A stretch of 6,769 nucleotides of DNA from Planctomycetota bacterium (GTDB taxonomy: Bacteria; Planctomycetota; Phycisphaerae; UBA1845), in contig JADFMZ010000179.1 of assembly GCA_022563615.1 (NCBI GenBank), positions 1-6,769 on the forward strand, in the 5' to 3' direction. Of the stretch, positions 1 to 6,085 are shown piece after piece. The translations under genes and the position numbers were made by a program. The notes beneath the pieces are model-generated. The model ran no database searches, was not told the origin of the DNA, and saw only the letters and a program-made list of their open reading frames with translations. Position 1 is the stretch's first letter, and every line of letters begins with the position of its first letter.

Positions 1-1
1 C

Positions 2-118
2 ACCTGGGAAATCCTCGCCAGCCTCGCCGCCACCTGCCACCAACGAGGCCAGGATTTCGTTGAACACCTCCGCCCGTATCTGCTCCTCCCTCCACCGGCC
101 CCGTTCATAGCCCGCTAA
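2..118 (+). CDS. C-terminal end of a probable IS66-like transposase (5' part outside window)
   Basis: Frame 2 is open from the window edge to TAA at 116-118 and gives 38 residues beginning TWEILASLAATCHQRGQDF, then a Pro-rich end (PYLLLPPPAPFIAR). The pattern of a helix, TCxQRG/QxG and a hydrophobic stretch near the terminus resembles the C-terminal segment of IS66-family transposases common in Planctomycetota. That match is from memory of the family. The DDE catalytic core lies upstream, outside the window, so activity cannot be judged. I searched 119-335 by eye for a terminal inverted repeat and found none convincing, so the right boundary of any element is unknown. The fragment could instead be the end of an unrelated helical protein. 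The gene is on the same strand as the PEP-CTERM gene but separated by about 270 bases containing its own dyads and promoter-like sequence, so no operon is implied. Confidence 0.45.
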   Translation, partial: TWEILASLAATCHQRGQDFVEHLRPYLLLPPPAPFIAR

Positions 119-268
119 ACACGTACTCTGAGAGCATACCCTCAATTCTGCGAGCATCAACGTGCCCGCAGTCGTCCCGAAAGACGCAACTCGTACAATA
201 TCCAATGCTGTAGGTTCGATGCATGGCAACGAACTGAAAAATCGCTACAATTAGGCCAATGATATCGC

Positions 269-323
269 GGTACAGTACCACTGCAATTGCAATATAGTGG
301 AGAGCTTTCGGAGCCTGCTCCGA
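269..323. promoter_or_regulatory. Three adjacent dyads with a promoter-like -10 upstream of the PEP-CTERM gene
   Basis: Three perfect dyads lie within 55 bases: GGTACAGTACC at 269-279, TGCAATTGCA at 282-291, and a 7-bp inverted repeat TCGGAGC/GCTCCGA at 308-323 with a 2-base centre. Between the second and third sits TATAGT (293-298), five of six matches to the sigma70 -10 consensus. The best -35 at suitable spacing is poor (GGTACA at 269-274, 18-base spacer, about three of six matches), which would suit an activator- or repressor-controlled promoter. A second -10-like TACAAT lies at 246-251, also without a good -35. The dyads are seen directly. Calling them operators and assigning the promoter is inference. 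Confidence 0.35.
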
Positions 324-389
324 TGACTAAACTAGGTGCACCGATCGCGGTGCGCGGTCCAACAGAAAACTCTTCTGACGAGGTGCTCA

Positions 390-1010
390 GTGGGAAGGAC
401 TCTGGCCATTCTGGCGTGTGCGATTGCAATGGGAGGGCCGGCGACGATCGAGGCTAACTCGATTCTGCTGGCAACGGTGTCCAACGATATTCATCCGTAC
501 AGCAATACCCTCGTCGAAGCGTGGACGATGAGAGACCTACTGCAGTACAGCGTTCAAAATGAAAACGGTTACTTCAGAGCGCGCCTCTTCGAAGACTCAC
601 AGATCGACGTGCGCGTGAACGCCGCGCCAATTACGATCACCGAGTCCATCTCAGCGGCGGACGATCCTGACTTCGCGCTGGTCGCCGGGTTCCTCACGGA
701 TGGGTTCTCGTTTGGCGATGATACGTTTCAAGACATTCTCGTACTTCGGACACTTGGCGGCGAAGATTTGCTCGACGTCCTTGTGCCCCGAATCTCCGAA
801 TATGACCTCTTCGGGTATACGGTCGATCGGATCGACCGGCACTTGACCTTCAGCATGGAAAGCCCTGGACAAGACCTCAACGGGGACGGGATTTGGACGG
901 ACTTTCATATTGGCGGGGTTTATGAATTCTGGGGGAGCCCCATCCCCGAACCCGCTACGCTCTTGCTTCTTGCGCTCGGGTCGGTTGCCCTTCTGAGGCG
1001 TCGGGCGTAG
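390..1010 (+). CDS. Secreted PEP-CTERM sorting-domain protein
   Basis: This is a small exported protein of unknown function. The open frame runs from GTG 336, but GTG 390 is preferred. It is preceded by GAGG (380-383) at 6-base spacing and begins directly with a compact signal peptide (MGRTLAILACAIAMGGP, cleavage likely after TIEA), giving 206 residues. GTG 336 has no visible ribosome site. The mature part has no motif I recognise. It is acidic, predicted beta-rich, and carries a DLNGDGIWTDF stretch that resembles a lone calcium loop. The end is a textbook PEP-CTERM signal: PIPEP, then a Leu/Ala-rich membrane helix, then RRRA. In characterised PEP-CTERM/exosortase systems this signal is recognised by exosortase in the inner membrane, removed, and the protein exported or attached to the envelope; no exosortase is in this window. 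The gene converges on the truncated protease gene with a 61-base gap lacking an evident terminator. Confidence 0.85.
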   Translation: MGRTLAILACAIAMGGPATIEANSILLATVSNDIHPYSNTLVEAWTMRDLLQYSVQNENGYFRARLFEDSQIDVRVNAAPITITESISAADDPDFALVAGFLTDGFSFGDDTFQDILVLRTLGGEDLLDVLVPRISEYDLFGYTVDRIDRHLTFSMESPGQDLNGDGIWTDFHIGGVYEFWGSPIPEPATLLLLALGSVALLRRRA

Positions 1011-1071
1011 ATCATACGGTTTGGTGGATGAACCCCGCCCTACCTCATGACCCTCCGCGTCCGGTATTACG

Positions 1072-2262
1072 TCATCCCCTTATCGTCATCGTGCTTCCGC
1101 TCGCCCAGAGCCGATCCTGATTGTTGGTTGCAGCGACGGCGATAACGCTTCCCAGGCCGGGATTGTTCGGCTCATTGTCCTCACCGAAGCTTGCCGGCCA
1201 GACGGCGGATAGATCGTTGTTGAGTGTCGTGCAATGACGAGGACCACCCTGAGTATCAATATAATTTCCCGCGCCGGCAACGGCCAAATGTCCGATCTGG
1301 TCGCGGGCCTGCTTGAAGGCATCATAGAGGGCGCCCGGATAGGTGGACGACTGCTCGCAAAACCCGTAGCTGTTATTAGAAAGTTTAATGTTGGTGTCGA
1401 TGCAATACTGTACGGCGAGGACAAGTTTAGATTCGGCGCAGCCATCCGCGTCGCATGCGCGCAGAGGCACGATCTTTGCCCGCCAGTTTATCCCTACGAG
1501 GCCGAGTTCGTTGTCGCCAACGGCGGCGATGATCCCGGTTACATTCGTCCCGTGACCGTCTTGGTCGAAGCCGTCTCTTATCGGATCTTCAACTGGGTCG
1601 TACAGAAAGTTGTAGCCGTGGTAATCGTCTACGTAGCCGTTCCCGTCGTCGTCCATGCCGTTATTGGGGATTTCCCCGGTGTTGGTCCATATATTTGCCG
1701 CCAGGTCGGGGTGGTTGTAGTCGACCCCGGTGTCGATGACGGCCACGCGGAAGTCGGCGTCTCCCTGCCAGAAGTCCCAGGCCACGTTGGCATCGATGTC
1801 GGCATTGACGTTTCCGGTTTGGCCTTGGATGGTTTGCCCTCGGTTGAGCAGAGGCCACTGTTTATCGAATTCGGCTGTGGGCGTCTCGGCTTCGTTCGGC
1901 AACCTCGTCAGATGGAAGATATGGTCAGGTTGGGCGTACAGCACGTCGGGCCTCTGTCGGTAGGCGGCAACGGCTGCCTCCACGTCACCTTCAGGCACTT
2001 CAACAAGCTTCAGCCCCGGGATTATGTGGTAGCTGTTCAGAGTACGGACGGCGCCGGCAGCCTGGTGCGCCGCATTGAGTGAAGCATCTGACACCTGCGG
2101 TTTGAACCGGACAAGCACGTGCGTTGGATGGTACGGTTTCGACCTGTTCGGATCCTGCGCGGAGACCATGTGGGACGCGATCGTCGCTACGCTGACGGCG
2201 AGAACTGCGGCAAGCCGTGCCCTACGATGCATTTCATCCCTATTGGGACATTTGTGGTTCAT
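1072..2262 (-). CDS. Subtilisin-like S8 serine protease, truncated before the catalytic Ser (likely inactive or pseudogene)
   Basis: This is an exported subtilase (peptidase family S8) of which only the first part remains, 396 residues. In order: a signal peptide (residues 11-35, cleavage near VSA-QD); a prodomain at about 46-117 of the fervidolysin/I9-like type (HVLVRFKP to VLYAQPDHIF); then the catalytic domain. Asp177 lies in VAVIDTGVDYNHPDL, His237 in DQDGHGTNVTGI, and the oxyanion-hole Asn333 in AVAGAGN. An acidic NGMDDDGNGYVDD loop (201-213) is typical of calcium-binding S8 members. The frame stops after VIAVAATNNQDRLWASGS, where the family would continue to GTSMATPH with the catalytic Ser. 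None of the three minus frames of 1011-1110 contains that motif. The first Met has little ribosome site; Met11 (codon 2230-2232) follows AGGGA at 4 bases and gives a tidier signal peptide. It lies 35 bases downstream of the FG-GAP gene on the same strand, so co-transcription is likely. Without Ser it should not cleave peptides. Confidence 0.85.
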   Translation of the reverse strand: MNHKCPNRDEMHRRARLAAVLAVSVATIASHMVSAQDPNRSKPYHPTHVLVRFKPQVSDASLNAAHQAAGAVRTLNSYHIIPGLKLVEVPEGDVEAAVAAYRQRPDVLYAQPDHIFHLTRLPNEAETPTAEFDKQWPLLNRGQTIQGQTGNVNADIDANVAWDFWQGDADFRVAVIDTGVDYNHPDLAANIWTNTGEIPNNGMDDDGNGYVDDYHGYNFLYDPVEDPIRDGFDQDGHGTNVTGIIAAVGDNELGLVGINWRAKIVPLRACDADGCAESKLVLAVQYCIDTNIKLSNNSYGFCEQSSTYPGALYDAFKQARDQIGHLAVAGAGNYIDTQGGPRHCTTLNNDLSAVWPASFGEDNEPNNPGLGSVIAVAATNNQDRLWASGSTMTIRG

Positions 2263-2297
2263 TGGACATCTCGCATGCGTTGTTCATGGGCGACACT

Positions 2298-3572
2298 CTA
2301 TGGACCCACGAGTAGGATCAGAAAATCGCTATAATCAGCGAGATCGATCTTGCCGTCGCCCGAAAAATCGAGTGCGCTGCACGACGCTGATTGCGCGGCG
2401 TCGGCGTACATACAGTTTTGCACGGTTGCGAACTCGCGCAGCGTTCCGCACCCGTCGCAGGTCCGGTGGACGAAGGCGATGTGGAAACCACCGGAGACGG
2501 CATAGTCGCCGTCAAGCGAAACCGACGATCTCAAGAACCCGCTCGGCGTTTCGGTCAGCTTGTTGCTTTGCTGCCACTGACCGTTCGTCCGCCGGAACAG
2601 GTAGGAAACGATCAGGACTGCCCCCTGGCTCACGGCAACCGGTCCGCCAGATGTGAGCACGCCAGATTTGTTCGAGGGGAGCAACGTCGCCTCGTACAAC
2701 CAGTCCAAGACGTGCAAGCGAAAGACATGAGGAGTGACGACCAACACTTTATCAACTCCCGCGACCGAGGCGCCGAATGCCCGGGGCGAACCCGGATTTG
2801 GGGCAAAAAGCTTGGCCGCTTGCGTCCATTCCCCGTGGTCTCGCCGGAAAACGTACACCGATCCCGACTCTTCTCCGGCATCGTCGTCGAACGGCGCGCC
2901 GACCACCACCGTCCCCGCGCTCAGCGCCACGGAGCTGGCAAACAGATCATCCGCCTCGGTGTCGTCGCCACGGAGTCTTCCATCAGGAAGCCACTCGATC
3001 CCATCGTGCCGGAACACGTAGACGCGCCCCACTTGGTGTTCCAGTGGTGGGAGGGTGGTCGAGGGCATCGCGATTACGATTAGTTCATCCTTGATGTCCA
3101 CGGAAATTCCGAAGCTTCCAAATTCGGACGGGAACGGGTGCATTATCGCAACGGCGTCCCAGAAATCATCCGACAAGTCTTCGGGCGTACGTTGGTCGTC
3201 CGGCTCATACAGGTAGGCTCGGCGCTCGCCTGGAGCACCGATCACCAACCGGTTGCCGTCCATGGCCACCGCTCTTCCGAAGCGTGCCCAATCGGTGTGG
3301 AATCCGCGAAGCTTCTGGTGAAAGACCCAGCGGGCGCCGTCACGCCGAAACATGTACACCGCACCGCGCTCCGTGGCTCGCTGATCGACCGGCGCCCCAA
3401 CGGCGATCCAATCCCCGCTGATAGCCACGCTTTTGCCGAAGCCTTCACCAAATCCCGATGCGGCGTCACTCGCGTTGAGCGTGGCCACCGGGTCCAAGGC
3501 GTAGCTCGCCCCGTATGGTGACATGAGCCATAAGGCTATCGTTGTGCTTACCGTCACCCGCGCCTGACGCAT
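2298..3572 (-). CDS. Secreted FG-GAP repeat protein (seven-repeat beta-propeller) with dockerin-like C-terminal tail
   Basis: This is an exported integrin-alpha-like propeller protein; ligand and function are unknown. The start at ATG 3570-3572 is preferred because AAGAGG (3582-3587) sits 9 bases upstream and the next residues form a signal peptide (MRQARVTVSTTIALWLMSP, cleavage near ASYA-LD). The open frame extends to GTG 3608 without a ribosome site. Numbered from that longer start, seven repeats of the form FGxSVAxxGDxxxVGAP followed by GxVYxFRRDxxxW begin near residues 57, 110, 166, 223, 278, 322 and 359; later copies are more degenerate. The seven-blade propeller is inferred from this count. 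The last ~55 residues hold CDGCGTLREF, QNC, a second Cys and DFSGDGKIDLADY, a single good EF-hand-like calcium loop (Asp414, Asp418, Asp422, Asp425), ending VGP. The first loop of a usual dockerin pair is degenerate. This tail matches that of the beta-helix protein. Probably first gene of an operon with the S8 protease gene. Confidence 0.88.
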   Translation of the reverse strand: MRQARVTVSTTIALWLMSPYGASYALDPVATLNASDAASGFGEGFGKSVAISGDWIAVGAPVDQRATERGAVYMFRRDGARWVFHQKLRGFHTDWARFGRAVAMDGNRLVIGAPGERRAYLYEPDDQRTPEDLSDDFWDAVAIMHPFPSEFGSFGISVDIKDELIVIAMPSTTLPPLEHQVGRVYVFRHDGIEWLPDGRLRGDDTEADDLFASSVALSAGTVVVGAPFDDDAGEESGSVYVFRRDHGEWTQAAKLFAPNPGSPRAFGASVAGVDKVLVVTPHVFRLHVLDWLYEATLLPSNKSGVLTSGGPVAVSQGAVLIVSYLFRRTNGQWQQSNKLTETPSGFLRSSVSLDGDYAVSGGFHIAFVHRTCDGCGTLREFATVQNCMYADAAQSASCSALDFSGDGKIDLADYSDFLILLVGP

Positions 3573-3627
3573 GGGCTTTTTCCTCTTGGGGTACCTTGTA
3601 TCCCACACCCACTCGAAGGGACGTTAG

Positions 3628-3656
3628 ATTGTAAGCAATCACATCGACCAAGGCAA
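3628..3656 (-). promoter_or_regulatory. Sigma70-type promoter for the FG-GAP/protease pair
   Basis: On the minus strand TTGCCT (3651-3656, four of six matches to TTGACA) is followed after exactly 17 bases by TACAAT (3628-3633, five of six matches to TATAAT). Transcription would begin near 3621, giving a leader of about 50 bases before the preferred ATG at 3572. A short dyad GATTG/CAATC (3627-3640) overlaps the -10 and might bind a regulator, although 5-bp arms are also expected by chance. A further small hairpin, GACAC-AAG-GTGTC, lies just upstream at 3669-3681. Promoter assignment is by sequence match only. Confidence 0.5.
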
Positions 3657-3763
3657 CTCCTAAACAGTGACACAAGGTGTCTTACTCTGCGGCGCGTAAG
3701 CGCACCCGGCACAAATGGTTGCGTGCTTCCGCGCTGCCCCGAGCAGCAGCCGTAGCCTGTAGC

Positions 3764-3907
3764 TCACCGTTTCGGGTCGGGTTTGGGCATGTCGAATCGG
3801 TCGCGGAGGGTGCTGTAGCCGTCGCCGCCGAGCCGACCTATCAGATCAATCTTGGTGACATCGGCCGTGCCGTCGAGAAGCAGAACTTCCTGACCTATAA
3901 TGGTCAC
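3764..3907 (-). CDS. Candidate small protein of 47 residues, function unknown
   Basis: A minus-strand frame opens with GTG at 3905-3907 and ends at TGA 3764-3766. It reads MTIIGQEVLLLDGTADV, then TKIDLIGRLGGDGYSTLR, then a charged Pro/Lys end (FDMPKPDPKR). I do not recognise the family. The case for coding is compositional: about 70% of third positions are G or C, rising to roughly 87% in the second half, and the peptide is a plausible mix of hydrophobic and charged residues with no low-complexity shadow look. Against it: there is no ribosome site before GTG, an in-frame TGA lies seven codons upstream, and the 5' end overlaps a plus-strand promoter. It may be a real small gene, the tail of a decayed larger gene, or a repeated intergenic segment. 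It lies in the same direction as, and 191 bases upstream of, the FG-GAP gene. Confidence 0.35.
   Translation of the reverse strand: MTIIGQEVLLLDGTADVTKIDLIGRLGGDGYSTLRDRFDMPKPDPKR
3873..3901 (+). promoter_or_regulatory. Sigma70-type promoter for the beta-helix gene
   Basis: On the plus strand a perfect TATAAT (3896-3901) follows TCGAGA (3873-3878, four of six matches to TTGACA) at an exact 17-base spacer. Transcription would start near 3908, about 36 bases before GTG 3944 or 63 before GTG 3971. It is oriented away from the minus-strand FG-GAP promoter at 3628-3656, so the 3573-3943 region works as a divergent promoter region for the secreted-protein genes on both sides. Assignment is by sequence match. 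Confidence 0.5.
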
Positions 3908-3921
3908 AGGGTTCGGGCGGC

Positions 3922-3951
3922 TTTGTCAAGTCGCCTTTTTTAGGTGACAAA
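3922..3951 (+). promoter_or_regulatory. Dyad overlapping the first start codon of the beta-helix gene
   Basis: TTTGTCA (3922-3928) is the exact reverse complement of TGACAAA (3945-3951). Inside it CCT (3934-3936) pairs with AGG (3942-3944), directly continuing the 3' arm, so an RNA hairpin of 10 pairs with a 5-base bulge on the 5' side and a TTTTT loop is possible. The alternative pairing GTCGCC (3930-3935) with GGTGAC (3943-3948) is mutually exclusive. Both would hide GTG 3944 in a stem. Either the true start is GTG 3971, or the fold lowers translation of the gene. It could also act as a DNA dyad for a protein. Role is inferred. Confidence 0.3.
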
Positions 3952-5881
3952 CAGAGAGCTAACAACGATTGTGCTACCGCAAAAGTCGATTCGAGCCATC
4001 CTGCTTTTCGCGGTCGTGACGATCGTCCGTCCGTCTCAGGGGCAACAAATCTGGTACGTTCGCGCCGATGCGAAAGGGGCCAACGCCGGCACAAGCTGGG
4101 AAGACGCCTTCAGCGACCTGCACGGCGCCCTGGCGGCGGCCGGCGCCGGTGACGAGATCTGGGTGGCCGCTGGGATCTATAAGCCCGACCGGGGCACCGG
4201 CGACCGGAGCATCAGCTACGAGGTTCCCGGGGGCGTTGCCATCTACGGAGGGTTCGCCGGCTGGGAGACCGAACGCGACCAACGGGACTGGGTCGCCAAC
4301 GAAACCGTCCTCAGCGGCGATCTCAACGCCGACGACGGCCCACAAGACTGCGAACAGCACAGCGACTGTTGCGTCGCCCATCGCAGCGCCGGGTGCGACG
4401 ATCCCGAATGTGAGGCTCTGATATGTGCAATCGATCCCGACTGCTGCGACCCCATTCGTTTCCGGCTGTGGGATAGTAATTGCGCGCTAGCCGCCTCCGT
4501 CACCTGCTGCCACATCGGCAACTGGAACGCCTGCGACAACTCGTTTGCGCTTCTGATCGTCGAGAAAAGCGAGGTGCCAACCGTTATCGACGGGCTGATC
4601 ATCGAAAGCAGCTTTGCCAGCGTCGACCGCGGCGACGAACCGTTCGTGATCGGTGGGCTCGTGGGACTGGATGCCACCATCAAGATATCCAACTGCACGT
4701 TCCGCGGGCACAACTTCAGGGGAATAGCCGCCCGATTCGGTGGCGACCTTGACGTGGCTCACTGCGTCTTTGTAGACAACACCGGAACAGGGGTCGACGC
4801 CGCAATGGCGGCTCTACGGGTCACCGACTCCGAGTTCCATCGTAACAAGCTCGGTGGGATCGACGCGCAGACCAGCGGGACCGTCGAGCGCTGTGTGTTC
4901 GCACGAAACGGGATCCTCGCGCTGAACTTTTTCGGCCCGTTTGGGGAACTAATGAGGGTTACCTCCTGTCTGTTCGTGAATAACCGGGGAGGGGGCTTGG
5001 GAATCTCCGGTCTGGGAAGCGTGGGAGTCGTGACCAACTGCACCTTTATCGACAACTCAGGAGGTAACGCACTTCTGACCTCCGGAACGATTGCCACGGT
5101 CACAAACTGCGTTTTCTTGGGAAACGTGTTCAGCACCGGCCCCGCACTGTCCGGGCACTTCTCCTCCGTAACACTCATCAACTGCCTCCTGGCCGAAAAT
5201 GTGGGGACGAATTGGACCGGGGCTATCGACTTTTCGGAAGGCACGCTCCGGCTTAAGAACTGTACGCTTGCGCATAACCGAGGGGCGGGCGCGTCCGGCG
5301 GGATCAACCTGTTTGGCAATACGACGGGCATCTTCGAGAACACGATCTTCTGGGGCAACACGCGCATCCGGGCCACCGGGCAGGCTGATCAATTCCAGTT
5401 GTTCTCCGGGGCTACGGCCACCGTCAATTATAGTCTGATTCAGGGCTGGGATGGATCGTTGGGCGGGGTCGGCAACTTCGGGGCTGATCCGTTGTTTGTT
5501 CCCGGCCCGGCGGGAGATTACTACCTGAGTCAAACCGCCGCCGGCCAGGGCGTGGACAGTCCAGCCGTCGATGCCGGGAGCGACACGGCTGTCAACCTCA
5601 GTCTCGACACGATGACCACCCGAAGCGATGAGGGTTCCGATATCGGCATCGTCGATATCGGCTATCACTTTCCGATCACCGGTGGCAAGCTCATCCCGGG
5701 CGACTTCGACCGCAACGGCCTGATTGACTTGTTCGATGTTTCCGGCTTTCAAAACTGCTTCACCGGACAAGGCCCGACCGACGTCCCGCCATCCTGCCGC
5801 ATCTTCGACTTCGTCCCCGATTCCGCCATCGACCTGACCGACTTCAAGGCCCTCCAGTTAACCCTCACCGGCCCCGGTTGA
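3944..5881 (+). CDS. Secreted right-handed beta-helix protein with Cys-rich insertion and dockerin-like tail
   Basis: This is an exported surface protein of 645 residues; any substrate is unknown. The signal segment is about residues 14-34 (SIRAILLFAVVTIVRP, cleavage near SQG-QQ). An N-terminal beta-helix cap follows: IWYVRADAKGANAGTSWEDA, EIWVAAGIYKP, YGGFAGWE and VLSGDLNADDG, the classic start of polymorphic-membrane-protein-like or 'choice-of-anchor Q' helix proteins. Residues 136-197 are a module with 12 Cys inserted before the helix resumes at VIDGLIIESS. From about 245 to 500 there are roughly ten rungs of the form VTNCTFxxN. The end (584-645) holds one good calcium loop, DFDRNGLIDLFD (Asp587 to Asp598), then QNC, a second Cys, and a weaker loop DFVPDSAIDLTD, ending LTGPG. 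GTG 3944 has no clear ribosome site; GTG 3971 follows GAGAG at 12 bases and leaves the signal peptide intact. No catalytic residues of pectinolytic helix enzymes are recognisable. Confidence 0.87.
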   Translation: MTNRELTTIVLPQKSIRAILLFAVVTIVRPSQGQQIWYVRADAKGANAGTSWEDAFSDLHGALAAAGAGDEIWVAAGIYKPDRGTGDRSISYEVPGGVAIYGGFAGWETERDQRDWVANETVLSGDLNADDGPQDCEQHSDCCVAHRSAGCDDPECEALICAIDPDCCDPIRFRLWDSNCALAASVTCCHIGNWNACDNSFALLIVEKSEVPTVIDGLIIESSFASVDRGDEPFVIGGLVGLDATIKISNCTFRGHNFRGIAARFGGDLDVAHCVFVDNTGTGVDAAMAALRVTDSEFHRNKLGGIDAQTSGTVERCVFARNGILALNFFGPFGELMRVTSCLFVNNRGGGLGISGLGSVGVVTNCTFIDNSGGNALLTSGTIATVTNCVFLGNVFSTGPALSGHFSSVTLINCLLAENVGTNWTGAIDFSEGTLRLKNCTLAHNRGAGASGGINLFGNTTGIFENTIFWGNTRIRATGQADQFQLFSGATATVNYSLIQGWDGSLGGVGNFGADPLFVPGPAGDYYLSQTAAGQGVDSPAVDAGSDTAVNLSLDTMTTRSDEGSDIGIVDIGYHFPITGGKLIPGDFDRNGLIDLFDVSGFQNCFTGQGPTDVPPSCRIFDFVPDSAIDLTDFKALQLTLTGPG

Positions 5882-5883
5882 CA

Positions 5884-5933
5884 CCACTCGCCCCGACCTT
5901 TGGTGGCACACGCGACACTTTACGGGCGAGTGG
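5884..5933. repeat. 10-bp perfect inverted repeat between the beta-helix gene and the tRNA
   Basis: CCACTCGCCC (5884-5893) and GGGCGAGTGG (5924-5933) are exact reverse complements, separated by 30 bases, starting three bases after the beta-helix stop codon. A 10-pair GC-rich stem of this kind could stabilise the mRNA 3' end or end transcription in a factor-dependent way. No T-run follows the second arm, so a canonical intrinsic terminator is not supported. It also separates the gene from the tRNA downstream. Confidence 0.5.
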
Positions 5934-5946
5934 AAATCGCTAGGCT
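5919..5946 (+). promoter_or_regulatory. Weak promoter-like sequence before tRNA-Lys
   Basis: TTTACG (5919-5924, four of six matches to the -35 consensus) and TAGGCT (5941-5946, three of six matches to the -10) are separated by 16 bases, placing a start near 5952, about 26 bases before the tRNA. The -35 overlaps the second arm of the inverted repeat at 5884-5933. The -10 match is poor and read-through from the upstream gene is equally possible. Confidence 0.2.
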
Positions 5947-5977
5947 ACGGATGGCCGGCAAACGTGAATGGCCTTGA

Positions 5978-6050
<73 letters not shown>

Positions 6051-6085
6051 GTGCGCTTCTGGATTGACTCAGTCTGCGAACCGGT

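Noticed and set aside
323..457. 44-codon frame starting ATG 323 before the PEP-CTERM gene
   Set aside because: It overlaps the signal-peptide region in another frame, has no ribosome site, and the PEP-CTERM frame explains the sequence.
1018..1050. GTAGGGCGGGG-type sequence (minus strand) between the convergent genes as a REP-like element or terminator
   Set aside because: Only one copy in the window and no complete stem plus T-run; it resembles known intergenic repeats only loosely.
1234..2082. 282-codon plus-strand open frame opposite the S8 protease
   Set aside because: It is the antisense shadow of the protease frame: Val/Gly-rich translation, no domain, while the minus frame has clear subtilase motifs.
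2240..2287. 15-codon minus-strand frame (MNNACEMSNEPQMSQ) across the FG-GAP/protease junction, as a leader peptide
   Set aside because: No ribosome site, no attenuator-like repeat of codons and no terminator; likely chance.
2391..3083. 230-codon plus-strand frame opposite the FG-GAP gene
   Set aside because: Antisense shadow in a high-GC gene; the minus frame shows repeated FG-GAP units and a calcium loop.
3897..3929. Minus-strand promoter from TTGACA (3924-3929)
   Set aside because: The -35 is perfect, but the sequence 17 bases on (TGACCA) is not a -10, and the nearest better match (CATTAT) is 21 bases away.
3677..3943. 88-codon plus-strand frame ending directly before GTG 3944
   Set aside because: Low-quality Ala/Arg/Val-rich translation with no ribosome site. 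The opposite strand has a more coding-like small frame, and a plus-strand promoter with TATAAT lies inside it.
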